DNA of 64,000 nucleotides from Clostridia bacterium. GTDB taxonomy: Bacteria > Bacillota > Clostridia > Christensenellales > Borkfalkiaceae. The stretch is from NCBI GenBank assembly GCA_017886545.1, contig JAGHJS010000060.1, forward strand, positions 1-64,000, written 5' to 3'. Of the stretch, positions 46,130 to 56,039 are shown one piece after another (positions within the stretch are counted from its first letter, which is position 1; each line of letters starts with the position of its first letter). The position numbers were made by a program, and so were the translations under genes. The notes below the pieces were generated by a model. That model saw nothing but the letters and a program-made list of their open reading frames with translations. It did no database searches and was not told where the DNA came from.

Positions 46130-48205
46130 TTATTTGTCCGCGAGCAAAAATTCGCACTTTCTTGCGCCGAGGTCGCACCCCGCGACGGTGATGCGCACCG
46201 CGTCGCCGAGGCGGAAGGTATGCGCCCCGTTGGAAAGGGTGAGCCGCTCTTCGGCGAACACATACCCGTCGCCCGGCAGATTTTCGGTGCGGACCAGCCC
46301 TTCGACGGTGTTTTCCAGCTGCACGAACACGCCGAACGCGGTCACGCCCGAGACGACGCCCGCAAACTCCTCGCCCAGGTGCCCGCGCATGTACCAGACC
46401 TTGTACAGCTCGTCCACATTGCGCTCCGCCTCGTCCGCGCGGCGCTCGCGCGCCGAGCAGTGCGCCGCCGCGTTCGGAACGAAGGAGCCGAACAGCTTTT
46501 CCGCTTCCGCCGCCCTGCCGTCCAGCACGGCGCACACCACGCGGTGCACGATGAGGTCGGGATAGCGGCGGATGGGCGAAGTAAAGTGGCAGTAGCACTT
46601 GGACGCCAGCCCGAAGTGCCCGCAGTTTTCGGGACTGTACTTCGCCTTCGCCATCGAACGGAGCATCACATTGTTCACGACCCCGCGCAGCGGCCTGCCC
46701 TCCAGCCCGTCCAAAATTTTCGCATAGTCGGCGGGGCGCACGTTTTCGGGGGAAAACCGCGCGTTGACGCCCACCTCACGCAGGTACGCTTTGAACGCCG
46801 CCGCCCGCTCCTCGGTCGGCTGTTCGTGGATGCGGTACACGAAGGGCAGCTCGTACCCCGCCGCAAATTCGGCGACCGCCTCGTTGGCGAGGATCATGAA
46901 CTCTTCGATGATGCGCTCCGAAACGCCGCGCTCGCGCGCGTCGACATGCACCTCGCCGCCTTCGCCGAGCGTGATGTGCGCCTCCTTCACGTCGAGGTCG
47001 ACGCCGCCGCGCGCCTGCCGCCGCGCCGTAAGTTTTTCCGCAAGCTCCCGCATCAGCTCGAACATGGGCACGAGGGGCGCGTACTGCTCCCGCAGCGCCG
47101 CATCGCCCGCGAGGATGGCGTTCACTTTGTTGTAGGTCATGCGCGCGCACGAGCAGATGACGCCGCGCACGAGTTCGGAACCGAGCACCCTGCCCTGCCC
47201 GTCCAGACGGATGAGGCAGGAGAGCGTGTAACGGTCCTCCCCTTCGTTCAGCGAACACGCGCCGTTGGAGAGGGATTCGGGCAGCATGGGCAGCACGCGG
47301 TCGGGGAAGTATACGCTCGTGCCGCGCTCGTACGCCTCCTTGTCCGTATCCCCGCCCCGCCGCACATAGTGCGAAACATCCGCGATGTGCACGCCGAGGA
47401 AGTACCCCTCTTCGGTGCGGGAAAGGGTCACGGCGTCGTCGAAGTCGCGCGAGTCGTCGCCGTCGATGGTAACGATCGGCTCGTTCCTAAAATCGCGGCG
47501 CATACCCAAGATGACGCGCTCCGCAGCCGCCTTTTCCGCCTCCGCGAGCGCGCGGGGCGGGAAGGATTCGGGGAGCCCCGCCGAGGCAATGAGCGCGTCC
47601 TCCTCCGTTCTGAGGTCGCCGCTCCGCCCGAGCACGCGCACGATCTCCCCTTCGGGCGGCCTGCCGTCGGGGTAGGCGGTGAGGCGCACCAGCACCTTTT
47701 CGCCCGTAACGGCGCGCACCCCGCCCGTGATACGAACCTTATCGCCGAACCTGCGTTCGTCCGGCTCGATGAAGCCGCCCTTCTTCTCGCGGTAATAAGT
47801 GCCCGCAAGCTCCTTCATGCCGCGGGCGACGATGGTATGCACGCGCGCCTCGTCGCCGCGTTCGCCGCCGACGAGCACCGCGTACACCGTATCGCCGTGC
47901 AGCGCGCCGTGCATGCCGTGGCGGGGCAGGAACAGGTCCTCCCCTCCGTCCTCGCGCAGCAGGAAGCCGAACCCGCGCTCGTTGCCCTGCACGGTGCCCT
48001 TGATGAGCCCGAGTTTATCGGGGGTGACGAGCCGACCGCGCGCGTCGCGCACGAGCGCACCCGCCCCTTCCAGCGTTTTCAGCGCGCGGCTGAGCGCGTC
48101 GCGCTCGCCGCGGTGCGAAATGCCGAGCAGGCGCGCGATCTCGTTCGCCTTTTTGTATTGCAGCTGCCCGCTTTCAAAGCGGGATAACAGTTCTTCCGTC
48201 AACAT
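46130..48205 (-). CDS. rnr: Ribonuclease R
   Basis: VTIDGDDSRDFDDAVTLSRTEEGYFLGVHIADVSHYVRRGGDTDKEAYERGTSVYFPDRVLPMLPESLSNGACSLNEGEDR. Confidence 0.97.
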   Translation of the reverse strand: MLTEELLSRFESGQLQYKKANEIARLLGISHRGERDALSRALKTLEGAGALVRDARGRLVTPDKLGLIKGTVQGNERGFGFLLREDGGEDLFLPRHGMHGALHGDTVYAVLVGGERGDEARVHTIVARGMKELAGTYYREKKGGFIEPDERRFGDKVRITGGVRAVTGEKVLVRLTAYPDGRPPEGEIVRVLGRSGDLRTEEDALIASAGLPESFPPRALAEAEKAAAERVILGMRRDFRNEPIVTIDGDDSRDFDDAVTLSRTEEGYFLGVHIADVSHYVRRGGDTDKEAYERGTSVYFPDRVLPMLPESLSNGACSLNEGEDRYTLSCLIRLDGQGRVLGSELVRGVICSCARMTYNKVNAILAGDAALREQYAPLVPMFELMRELAEKLTARRQARGGVDLDVKEAHITLGEGGEVHVDARERGVSERIIEEFMILANEAVAEFAAGYELPFVYRIHEQPTEERAAAFKAYLREVGVNARFSPENVRPADYAKILDGLEGRPLRGVVNNVMLRSMAKAKYSPENCGHFGLASKCYCHFTSPIRRYPDLIVHRVVCAVLDGRAAEAEKLFGSFVPNAAAHCSARERRADEAERNVDELYKVWYMRGHLGEEFAGVVSGVTAFGVFVQLENTVEGLVRTENLPGDGYVFAEERLTLSNGAHTFRLGDAVRITVAGCDLGARKCEFLLADK

Positions 48206-48338
48206 GATGTCCTGTTTCCTTTCCCGCCGCCCGCGCTCTCTGCGGAACGGCTGTATTGTAGTATGGCGCGCTTTTTATAAATAAAAAACGGCGGCAACCT
48301 CTTACGAAGTCAGCCGCCGAAAACATCCTACAAACCTG

Positions 48339-48644
48339 TTAAGGTCTCTCGTAGCCAATCCACCAAATCGTGTCGAACTGCAGGATAAAGAACACGAGCG
48401 CAAGCACTGCAAGAATGACGAGGACGATGATCGTCCACTTTTTCATCTTGCTCTCCATCGAGCGCCCTTTGTTCTTGCCGAAAAAGGTTTCGCTCGAACC
48501 GCCGAGCGCGTCGATACCCTGCGAATTGCCCGGCTGGAACAGCACGAGGATGATCGCGGCGATCGCGCACAGCATCATCAGAACGAGCAGAACGATGATG
48601 ACGACGTCATGCACCGTCTGGATTGTAAGGTTAGGGAAAACCAT
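48339..48644 (-). CDS. secG: Preprotein translocase subunit SecG
   Basis: ILVLFQPGNSQGIDALGGSSETFFGKNKGRSMESKMKKWT. Confidence 0.92.
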   Translation of the reverse strand: MVFPNLTIQTVHDVVIIVLLVLMMLCAIAAIILVLFQPGNSQGIDALGGSSETFFGKNKGRSMESKMKKWTIIVLVILAVLALVFFILQFDTIWWIGYERP

Positions 48645-48757
48645 TGCAACGACTCCCGTAAAAGTTTATTCAAACGCAAATGCTTGTATAGTATAGCATA
48701 CAAAACGCGATTTATCAACCGTTTTTACGCCGCATTTGCGAAAAAATTTCGGCTTTT

Positions 48758-50296
48758 TCAGCGCACGATGAGCGACTTGCCCGTCATCTCTGCCGGAACG
48801 GGGATGCCCATCATGTCGAGCAGCGTGGGCGCAAGGTCGGCGAGCACGCCGCCTTCGCGCAGCTTCACGTTTTTGAGCGCGTCGCACACGAGCACGACGG
48901 GCACGGGGTTGGTGGTGTGCGCGGTGAAGGGCGAACCGTCCTCGGCGATCATCTTGTCCGCATTGCCGTGATCCGCCGTCAGCAGCGCGCCGCCGCCCAT
49001 CGAAAGGATCTTTTTAAGCACCTTGTCCACGCAGTCGTCCACGGCGGCGACCGCCTTTTCCGCCGCTTCCAGAACGCCCGTATGCCCTACCATGTCGCAG
49101 TTTGCAAAGTTCAGGATCATCGCGTCGTACTCCCCCGTCGAGAGCTGTTCGAGCACTTTTTCGGTCACTTCGTAGGCGCTCATTTCGGGCTTTAAGTCGT
49201 ACGTCGCCACCTTCGGCGAAGGCACGAGCACGCGCACCTCGTTCGGGTTAGGCGCCTCGACGCCGCCGTTGAAGAAGAAGGTGACGTGCGCGTACTTCTC
49301 CGTTTCGGCGATGCGCAGCTGTTTTTTGCCGAGCGAGGCGAGGTATTCGCCCAGCGTGTTTTTCAGGCTCTGCGGCTTGAACGCAACGTGCACATGCGAA
49401 AACGTCGCGTCATACTGCGTGAAGCAGACATAGTACGGCGCAAGATACCCCGTTTTGCGCTCGAAGCCGGAAAACTCCGGCTCGGTGAACGCGCGGGTGA
49501 TCTCCCTTGCGCGGTCGGGGCGGAAATTGAAGAAGATGATGCTGTCGCCCGCTTCGACGAGCGCGACGGGCTTGCCGTCCTTCACGACGTTTGTGGGGAG
49601 GATAAATTCGTCGGTCACGTCCTTTTTATAGGACTCTTCGATCGCGGCGGCGGCGTCTTCCGCGGGAATGCCGTTGCCGAGGGTGAGCATCTCATACGCT
49701 TTGACGACGCGCTCCCAGCGGTTGTCGCGGTCCATCGCGTAGTACCTGCCGCACACCGAGGCGACAGTGCCGAACCCGAGCGCATCCATCTCTTTTTGCA
49801 GGTCGCGCACGAAGCCCGCGCCCGAGGTGGGCGATACGTCGCGCCCGTCCATAAAGCAATGCACATAGGCGTTTTCAAGCCCCTGTTCCTTGCACATTTT
49901 CAGAAGCGCGTACAGGTGCGTGTTGTGGCTGTGCACGCCGCCGTCGGACAAAAGCCCCCAGATGTGCAGCTTTTTGCCGTTCTTTTTCGCGCTCTCCATC
50001 GCGCCCGAAAGCGCCTCGTTCCGGAAAAATTCCCCGTCCTGTATCTCCTTGGTGATCTTTGTAAGTTCCTGGTACACGATGCGCCCCGCGCCCATGTTCA
50101 GGTGCCCGACCTCGGAGTTGCCCATCTGCCCGTCGGGGAGCCCGACGCTCATCCCGCTCGCGCCCAGCTGCGACGAAGGATATTCGCGCTCGTACTTTTT
50201 TACGTTGGGGCTGCCCTCCAGCTCAATGGCGTTCCCCTCTTTGTTTTTATTGATCCCGTATCCGTCCATAATGATGATCGCGTAAGGTTTTTTCAT
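48758..50296 (-). CDS. gpmI: 2,3-bisphosphoglycerate-independent phosphoglycerate mutase
   Basis: MKKPYAIIIMDGYGINKNKEGNAI..MGNSEVGHLNMGAGRIVYQ; TADHGNADKM. Confidence 0.97.
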   Translation of the reverse strand: MKKPYAIIIMDGYGINKNKEGNAIELEGSPNVKKYEREYPSSQLGASGMSVGLPDGQMGNSEVGHLNMGAGRIVYQELTKITKEIQDGEFFRNEALSGAMESAKKNGKKLHIWGLLSDGGVHSHNTHLYALLKMCKEQGLENAYVHCFMDGRDVSPTSGAGFVRDLQKEMDALGFGTVASVCGRYYAMDRDNRWERVVKAYEMLTLGNGIPAEDAAAAIEESYKKDVTDEFILPTNVVKDGKPVALVEAGDSIIFFNFRPDRAREITRAFTEPEFSGFERKTGYLAPYYVCFTQYDATFSHVHVAFKPQSLKNTLGEYLASLGKKQLRIAETEKYAHVTFFFNGGVEAPNPNEVRVLVPSPKVATYDLKPEMSAYEVTEKVLEQLSTGEYDAMILNFANCDMVGHTGVLEAAEKAVAAVDDCVDKVLKKILSMGGGALLTADHGNADKMIAEDGSPFTAHTTNPVPVVLVCDALKNVKLREGGVLADLAPTLLDMMGIPVPAEMTGKSLIVR

Positions 50297-50710
50297 GGAA
50301 GTTACCTCGTTTTCTGAAATTTCAGATAATATTATATACCATTTTCCGTCTTTTTGCAAGCAGGGCGCGGGCACGAATCAGAAAAACCTGCGCGCAGACC
50401 GCGCCGATTGCGGCGCGGCGCCCCCGAAAACAGCGCACTTTTTATTCCGAAAAAAGAGCCGAAATGACCCGAAAAATAAATACGTTTTCTTTTCTTTTGT
50501 AAAAAAACAGTCTGGTTATTTGCTTGACAAACAGGAATGAAAATGCTATTATTACTTTAAAGTGGGGTACCGTTATACGGAAAAACAGGATTTTTTGTGC
50601 AATATTTCCGCACGCTTCCCCATCGTTTCGCTGTCACTAAAGAAATTTTTGGCGTTTTACCGACGGAACATTTTCCGCTTTAAAATTTATGACGCCGATC
50701 GAGGTACATT

Positions 50711-51037
50711 ATGTTTGCAAAAATACTAAAGTCCTTGCGCAAGTCGAACGGCACTACGCAGTGTGAACTTGCCGAAAAGCTTGGCGTGAAGCAGTCTACC
50801 GTCAGCAGCTGGGAGATCGGCAGATCCCGCCCCACCTTTGAACAGGTGATCGAGATCTCGAACATTTTCTCCTGTTCGACCGACTACCTGCTCGGCAAAG
50901 CGGATAACGACAATAATTACGTCTATACCGACAACAAAACGATGCAAAACTTCTACGTCGATTTTTCGCAGCTTTCCAAAGCGGAACAGACTTTTCTCGT
51001 AAAAGCCGTAAAAGCATACGTAGAAAGTTCAAAATAA
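50711..51037 (+). CDS. XRE family HTH transcriptional regulator
   Basis: LRKSNGTTQCELAEKLGVKQSTVSSWEIGRSRPTFEQVIEISNIFSCSTDYLLG. Confidence 0.93.
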   Translation: MFAKILKSLRKSNGTTQCELAEKLGVKQSTVSSWEIGRSRPTFEQVIEISNIFSCSTDYLLGKADNDNNYVYTDNKTMQNFYVDFSQLSKAEQTFLVKAVKAYVESSK

Positions 51038-51123
51038 TTTTATCGGGTTTTCTTGAACAGGAGAGCTTATGAAAGGGCACGGGTTTTTTCGTGCCTTTTT
51101 TTAACACTGCGAACTATTAACCA

Positions 51124-51160
51124 TAAAAAAGCAGCCGACCGGGTCGGCTGCTTTTTTGTT
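51124..51160. terminator. Bidirectional terminator between XRE gene and ferritin gene
   Basis: AAAAAAGCAGCCGACCgggtCGGCTGCTTTTTT. Confidence 0.8.
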
Positions 51161-51174
51161 TTGCCCTGCCGCCT

Positions 51175-51696
51175 TCAGTTCGCCGCGTCGCCCGCAACGA
51201 ACGGCGTATACACGCGCGCCGCAAGGTCTTTGTCCAAAAGATACAGGCTGCGGGGATCGCTGCCGAACAGTTTCATCTTCTTGATGAGGTCTTCGGCGTT
51301 CTTTTCCTCTTCGCCCTGCTCTTTGACAAAGGCGTCCAAAAACTGCATGGTCTTGAAATCCTTTGCTTCGGCGGCAACGGCGTACACCTCGTTGATGCTC
51401 GCGCTCACATAGCGCTCGTGCGCAAGCCCCGCTTCCAGCACGGCGGCGGCTTCGTCGAACACTTTATCGGGACGCGCGACGGCGTCCAGTCGCACACGGC
51501 AGCCGCTGTCGCACAGATAGGTACGGATGGCGAGCGCGTGGTCGAGCTCCTCCTTTGCCTGCACCTCATACCAATGCGCAAATCCCGTGAGCCCTGCGTC
51601 CTCGAACCAGTTCGCAAAATCCAGATACAGATACGCCGAATAAAACTCTTTGTTCAGCTGCTCGTTGAGCAGGCTTGCAACTTTCTTGTCCAGCAT
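51175..51696 (-). CDS. Ferritin
   Basis: LNEQLNKEFYSAYLYLDFANWFEDAGLTGFAHWYEVQAKEELDHA. Confidence 0.94.
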   Translation of the reverse strand: MLDKKVASLLNEQLNKEFYSAYLYLDFANWFEDAGLTGFAHWYEVQAKEELDHALAIRTYLCDSGCRVRLDAVARPDKVFDEAAAVLEAGLAHERYVSASINEVYAVAAEAKDFKTMQFLDAFVKEQGEEEKNAEDLIKKMKLFGSDPRSLYLLDKDLAARVYTPFVAGDAAN

Positions 51697-51880
51697 CGAA
51701 AAATACCTCCTGCAAATTTCGTTTTCAGTATACCCTCTTTTCCGGAAAAAGGCAACTGTTTGAAGGCGCGCCCCGCACGAAAAGGGGGCGGAAATCGGCG
51801 CCCGCCGAAACGGAAACGCCGCCGCGCAAGAACGAAACGCCGCCCGCCGGACGGCGGGCGGCGCAACAGCTGCCTTGTTC

Positions 51881-53164
51881 TCAGCCCTCGACCCGGATCA
51901 GGCTGTCCACGGAAAACACGTCGGGCAGCTGACGGATCTTTTCGACGGCGCGGCGCACGGCAAACTCGTGCGTTTCATGCGTGATGAGGATGACGGGCGT
52001 ACCGCTCTCGTCGTTGTCCCCTTTCTGCAACAGGTCGGCAATGCTGATGTTGCTCTTTGCAAAAATGCCTGCGACCTTTGCCAGCACGCCCGCCCTGTCC
52101 TTGACGGTGAAGCGGATGTAATAGCGGCTCTTGAAGTCGTTCACGAACCTCACGCCCTTTTCGGGGAGAAGCGTATTTTTGAACGTCGCGTACTTGTGAT
52201 CGGCGTGCGTTGCGGCATAGATGACGTCCGAAACGATCGCGCTTCCCGTGGGGAGCGCGCCCGCGCCCCTGCCGTACAGCATCACGTCGCCGACGCTGTC
52301 GCCCTGCAAAAAGACGGCGTTGAAGCTGTCGCTGACCGACGCGAGCGGGTGATCTTTACGGATAAACGCGGGGTGCACGCGCACCTCCACGCCGTTTTCG
52401 TTGTTCTTGCCGATGGCAAGGAGTTTGAGCACATAGCCGAGGTCCTTGCCGTGCGCGATGTCTACGGCGGATACGTTCGCAATGCCTTCGCGGTACACTT
52501 TTTCAAGCGGAACGCGCGTATGGAACGCCAGGCTTGACAAAATGGAGAGCTTGTACGCAGCATCGAACCCTTCCACGTCCGCGGTCGGGTCCTTTTCGGC
52601 ATAGCCGAGTTTCTGCGCGTCCTTCAATACGCTTGCGTAGTCCGCCCCTTCGCGGGTCATGCGGGTAAGGATGTAGTTGGTCGTGCCGTTGATGATGCCC
52701 GTAAGGCGGGTGATGACGTTGGACTGCACGCCGTCGGTGAGGGTGCGGATGATCGGCACGCCGCCGACGCAGCTCGCCTCGAAGTACAGCCCCGCGTTCG
52801 TGCGCTTCGCCGCCTTTTCGAGTTCGTACCAGTGCTTGCAGAACAGCTCTTTGTTCGAGGTGACGACGGTCTTTCCGCTGTGCAGCGCCGCCAGAACGAA
52901 GCTGCGGGCGGGTTCGACGCCGCCGATGACTTCGACCACGATGTCCACTGCGGGATTGGAAACGATCTCGGCGATGTTGTCCGCAATGCGGTTTTCTTCG
53001 ACGCCGAGTTCGAGCGCGCGCTGCCTGTTCAGCTCAAGCACGCTTTCGACAACGATGTCGACGCCCTGCGTGCGGCGATAGAAATCCCTGTGATCGCGCA
53101 AAATTTTATAGGTCCCGCTCCCGACGACCCCCAGCCCGAGGATCGCGACGCCCACCGTTTTCAT
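51881..53164 (-). CDS. hom: Homoserine dehydrogenase
   Basis: VAILGLGVVGSGTYKIL; GIINGTTNYILTRM; C-terminal ACT-like region. Confidence 0.96.
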   Translation of the reverse strand: MKTVGVAILGLGVVGSGTYKILRDHRDFYRRTQGVDIVVESVLELNRQRALELGVEENRIADNIAEIVSNPAVDIVVEVIGGVEPARSFVLAALHSGKTVVTSNKELFCKHWYELEKAAKRTNAGLYFEASCVGGVPIIRTLTDGVQSNVITRLTGIINGTTNYILTRMTREGADYASVLKDAQKLGYAEKDPTADVEGFDAAYKLSILSSLAFHTRVPLEKVYREGIANVSAVDIAHGKDLGYVLKLLAIGKNNENGVEVRVHPAFIRKDHPLASVSDSFNAVFLQGDSVGDVMLYGRGAGALPTGSAIVSDVIYAATHADHKYATFKNTLLPEKGVRFVNDFKSRYYIRFTVKDRAGVLAKVAGIFAKSNISIADLLQKGDNDESGTPVILITHETHEFAVRRAVEKIRQLPDVFSVDSLIRVEG

Positions 53165-53940
53165 TTTTTACCCTCCGCATTCAAATCATACAAATACTTC
53201 AGCCCCTGCAGCGTGAGCAGTTTGTCCACCACGTTGATGCAGGAGATCTCTTTGGCGATGATCTCGCTGAACCCGCCCGTTGCCACGACGGGCATATCCG
53301 GCCGCTTCATTTCGCGGCGGATCTTTTTTACGATGTAATCGACCAGCCCGGCAAAGCCGAATACCAGCCCCGCCTGCATGTTCGTGATCGTGTTTTTCCC
53401 GATCGCGCTCTTCGGCGTTTCGATCTCCACGCGCGGCAGTTTCGCCGTGCCGGACACGAGCGAATCCATCGAACCGCGGATCCCCGGCGCGATGACGCCG
53501 CCGATGAATTCCCGCTGTTCGTTGATCACGTTGAAGGTCGTCGCCGTCCCGAAGTCGATGACGATGACGGGCGCGCCGTACTTACGGATCGCCGCAACGT
53601 CGTTGACGATGCGGTCCGCCCCGACTTCGCGCGCGTTGTCCACGCGCAGGTCATGCCCCGTCTTCAGCCCCGCACCGACAAGCAGCGGTTCGACGCCGAG
53701 ATACGCCGAACACATGTGCGAAACGGTATAGTTGAGCGAAGGGACGACGGACGAGATGATCGCGCCGGCAATGTCGGTCGCGTAGATCCCCTTCACGGCG
53801 AGCATGTCGATGATCGCCGTGCCGTACTGGTCGCTCGTCCTGTTCAGGTCGGTCGCGACGCGGAAGCTGACTTTCAGCTCGTCGCCTTCGAACAGCCCGT
53901 ACTTGATGTTGGTGTTGCCGATGTCGATGCAAAGTATCAT
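53161..53940 (-). CDS. coaX: Type III pantothenate kinase
   Basis: MILCIDIGNTNIKYGLFEGDEL; VIDFGTATTFNVI; GVIAPGIRGSMDSL. Confidence 0.95.
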   Translation of the reverse strand: MILCIDIGNTNIKYGLFEGDELKVSFRVATDLNRTSDQYGTAIIDMLAVKGIYATDIAGAIISSVVPSLNYTVSHMCSAYLGVEPLLVGAGLKTGHDLRVDNAREVGADRIVNDVAAIRKYGAPVIVIDFGTATTFNVINEQREFIGGVIAPGIRGSMDSLVSGTAKLPRVEIETPKSAIGKNTITNMQAGLVFGFAGLVDYIVKKIRREMKRPDMPVVATGGFSEIIAKEISCINVVDKLLTLQGLKYLYDLNAEGKK

Positions 53941-53944
53941 GGTT

Positions 53945-54703
53945 TCAGTTCCCGTTTTTCTGCGCGGCGGGTTTTCCGGGCGCGGGCGCGTCCTCTGCCT
54001 GTGCGTCCTCCGCGGGCGCTCCTTCGGCAAGCCCGCCGTTTTTGCTGACGCCGCACGCATCGGCTTCCGCCGCCTGCCGCTGCGCCGGCTGCTGTTTCTT
54101 CCTGACCGATCTGCCCACGACGCGCACCACCGTATAGATCGCGGGCGACGCCACTGCGTTGATGGCGAATTCAACGAGGAAATTCACTCCCGCGCAGCCG
54201 ATGATCAGAAAATAAATGACCGTCGACCCGTCCGCCACGAAATTCGCCTCGAGCGTGCCGCTCATCAGCAGTCCGCCGAGGATGAAAAGCCCCGTGTTCA
54301 CGATCGGCGCCGACACGGAGGCGACGAAGATCGCCGCGTAGGCGTTCTTTTTGGAAATAAGTTTAAACAGCAGCCCCGCGACCAACCCCGCAGCAGTGCC
54401 CTTGACAAGGCACAGCGCGCTCGTAAGCACGGGATGATCGACGAACAGGATGTTCGTAAACGCGTCGACGCCCGTAATGCCGTAGATGAGCACGATCAGC
54501 CCGAACACAAAGCCGAGAAACGCGCCGGCAAGCGGACCCAAAAGCACCGCGCCGAGCACGATGGGCACGAGCACGAACGAAAGGCTCGTCGCGCCGATGC
54601 GGATGTACCCGCCCCAGATCTGCAGCACGACGACAAGCGCCACCAGAACCGCCAGAAAGGCGATGTTCTTCGCCGTAAAAAACGGCTTCCTCTTTGCTTC
54701 CAT
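53945..54703 (-). CDS. ECF transporter S component, candidate pantothenate transporter
   Basis: Hydrophobic ECF-S fold (IRIGATSLSFVLVPIVLGAVLLGPLAGAFLGFVFGLI); 4 bp upstream of coaX. Confidence 0.8.
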   Translation of the reverse strand: MEAKRKPFFTAKNIAFLAVLVALVVVLQIWGGYIRIGATSLSFVLVPIVLGAVLLGPLAGAFLGFVFGLIVLIYGITGVDAFTNILFVDHPVLTSALCLVKGTAAGLVAGLLFKLISKKNAYAAIFVASVSAPIVNTGLFILGGLLMSGTLEANFVADGSTVIYFLIIGCAGVNFLVEFAINAVASPAIYTVVRVVGRSVRKKQQPAQRQAAEADACGVSKNGGLAEGAPAEDAQAEDAPAPGKPAAQKNGN

Positions 54704-55225
54704 AAGAAGACCTCCTCGGATTTCCCTCCAACAGGAATATCCGTGAAAAAAATATATTTATGCGTTTTGTATAAGGTAAAGCCCGCAGAGCGGTGCCCTC
54801 CTCGCGCATATCATGACTGCGGCGCCCCGCAAAACGCGGCGCGCGGGCTGCGGAATACCTCCGCAGCGCATAATATTATACCAAATTCCGCACAGTATGG
54901 CAAGCAAATCGCAGTCAGAAAAGTTTTGTGAAAGCGCGCCGCCGACGGCGCGCGGGCAAAACGGCGCGGCATCCGCACCCCGTACGGGCAACGGCGCCCG
55001 TTCCCTGCGCGGGCTGTACGGCACGGCGCGGCGCACACTTCCCGCGCATACAGTACGGCACGGCAACGTTCCCCGCGCGGGCGTAACATTTTGCGCACCC
55101 GCCGCGTAAAATGAAGTATGGGCAGCCGAAATAACCGGCCGCGGCGCGCGGCTTCGGCGCCCGAACGCCCGGCGGCAGAAACGCCAATACATATCATCCT
55201 GCCGCCAAACAGGAGGAAATCATCA

Positions 55226-55429
55226 ATGAATCTTTTCGGAAATCTCTGCGGCGATAACGGATGCCTCTGGATCCTCATCCTTTTGCTCATCGTCTGCTGC
55301 TCGCAGAGCGGCATCCTGAGCAATATACTCGACAGCTGCTACCTGCCTCTCATTCTCGCGGTGGCGTATTGCGCCTGCAAAAAGGGCGGACTCTGCAACC
55401 TGTTCCGCTCCGGCTGCGGCTGCAAGTGA
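55226..55429 (+). CDS. Cysteine-rich small membrane peptide (67 aa, 10 Cys)
   Basis: RBS aggagg; MNLFGNLCGDNGCLWILILLLIVCCSQSGILSNILDSCYLPLILAVAYCACKKGGLCNLFRSGCGCK. Confidence 0.75.
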   Translation: MNLFGNLCGDNGCLWILILLLIVCCSQSGILSNILDSCYLPLILAVAYCACKKGGLCNLFRSGCGCK

Positions 55430-55457
55430 TCCTTCGCCTTTCTGCCCCTTGTTCCGA

Positions 55458-55492
55458 AAAAAAGCACGGTGTGAACCGTGCTTTTTTGCTTG
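55458..55492. terminator. Bidirectional terminator
   Basis: AAAAAAAGCACGGTgtgaACCGTGCTTTTTT. Confidence 0.8.
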
Positions 55493-55496
55493 CGTT

Positions 55497-56039
55497 TTAT
55501 CGTTCCCCTTCCGCCTTATCCAGCAAATAACGCTGCACCGCGGCGATGGTCTTTGCGTCGCGGATCCGCCCGTCGGCGATCATCGCGGAAACGTCTGCAA
55601 GCGGGATGCGGACGACGCTGACGAATTCATCGTCGTCGGGGTGGACATGCCCCATATGTACGCCGTGCGCCAGAAAAACGTGCAGTTTTTCATTCGTGTA
55701 GCCGGGCGTCGGATAGAGGGTGAACAGCTTTTCCACGCGTTCCGCGACGCGTCCCGTCTCCTCTTCCAGTTCGCGTGCGGCGGCGTGCGCGGGATCTTCG
55801 CCCTTGTCGAGCTTGCCCGCGGGGATCTCCAAAAGTTCTTCGCCGTAAGCGTAACGGAACTGCCGCACGAGCAGCACCTTCCCCTCCTCCACGCAGAGCA
55901 CGGCGGCGCCGCCCGGATGCTCGACCATTTCGCGCTTGCACGGTCTGCCGTCGGGCAAAAGCGCGTCGTCCACGCGCAGATTGATGATAAACCCTTTATA
56001 GAGGGTATGCTTTTCGACTGTTTTTTCGGTCAGGTTCAT
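55497..56039 (-). CDS. NUDIX hydrolase (ADP-ribose pyrophosphatase-like)
   Basis: GKLDKGEDPAHAAARELEEETG Nudix box. Confidence 0.93.
   Translation of the reverse strand: MNLTEKTVEKHTLYKGFIINLRVDDALLPDGRPCKREMVEHPGGAAVLCVEEGKVLLVRQFRYAYGEELLEIPAGKLDKGEDPAHAAARELEEETGRVAERVEKLFTLYPTPGYTNEKLHVFLAHGVHMGHVHPDDDEFVSVVRIPLADVSAMIADGRIRDAKTIAAVQRYLLDKAEGER

Noticed and set aside
50560-50585. T-box-like GTGGGGTACCG upstream of the XRE gene
   Set aside because: Lacks the full T-box sequence, stem I and terminator; downstream gene is not an aminoacyl-tRNA or amino-acid gene.
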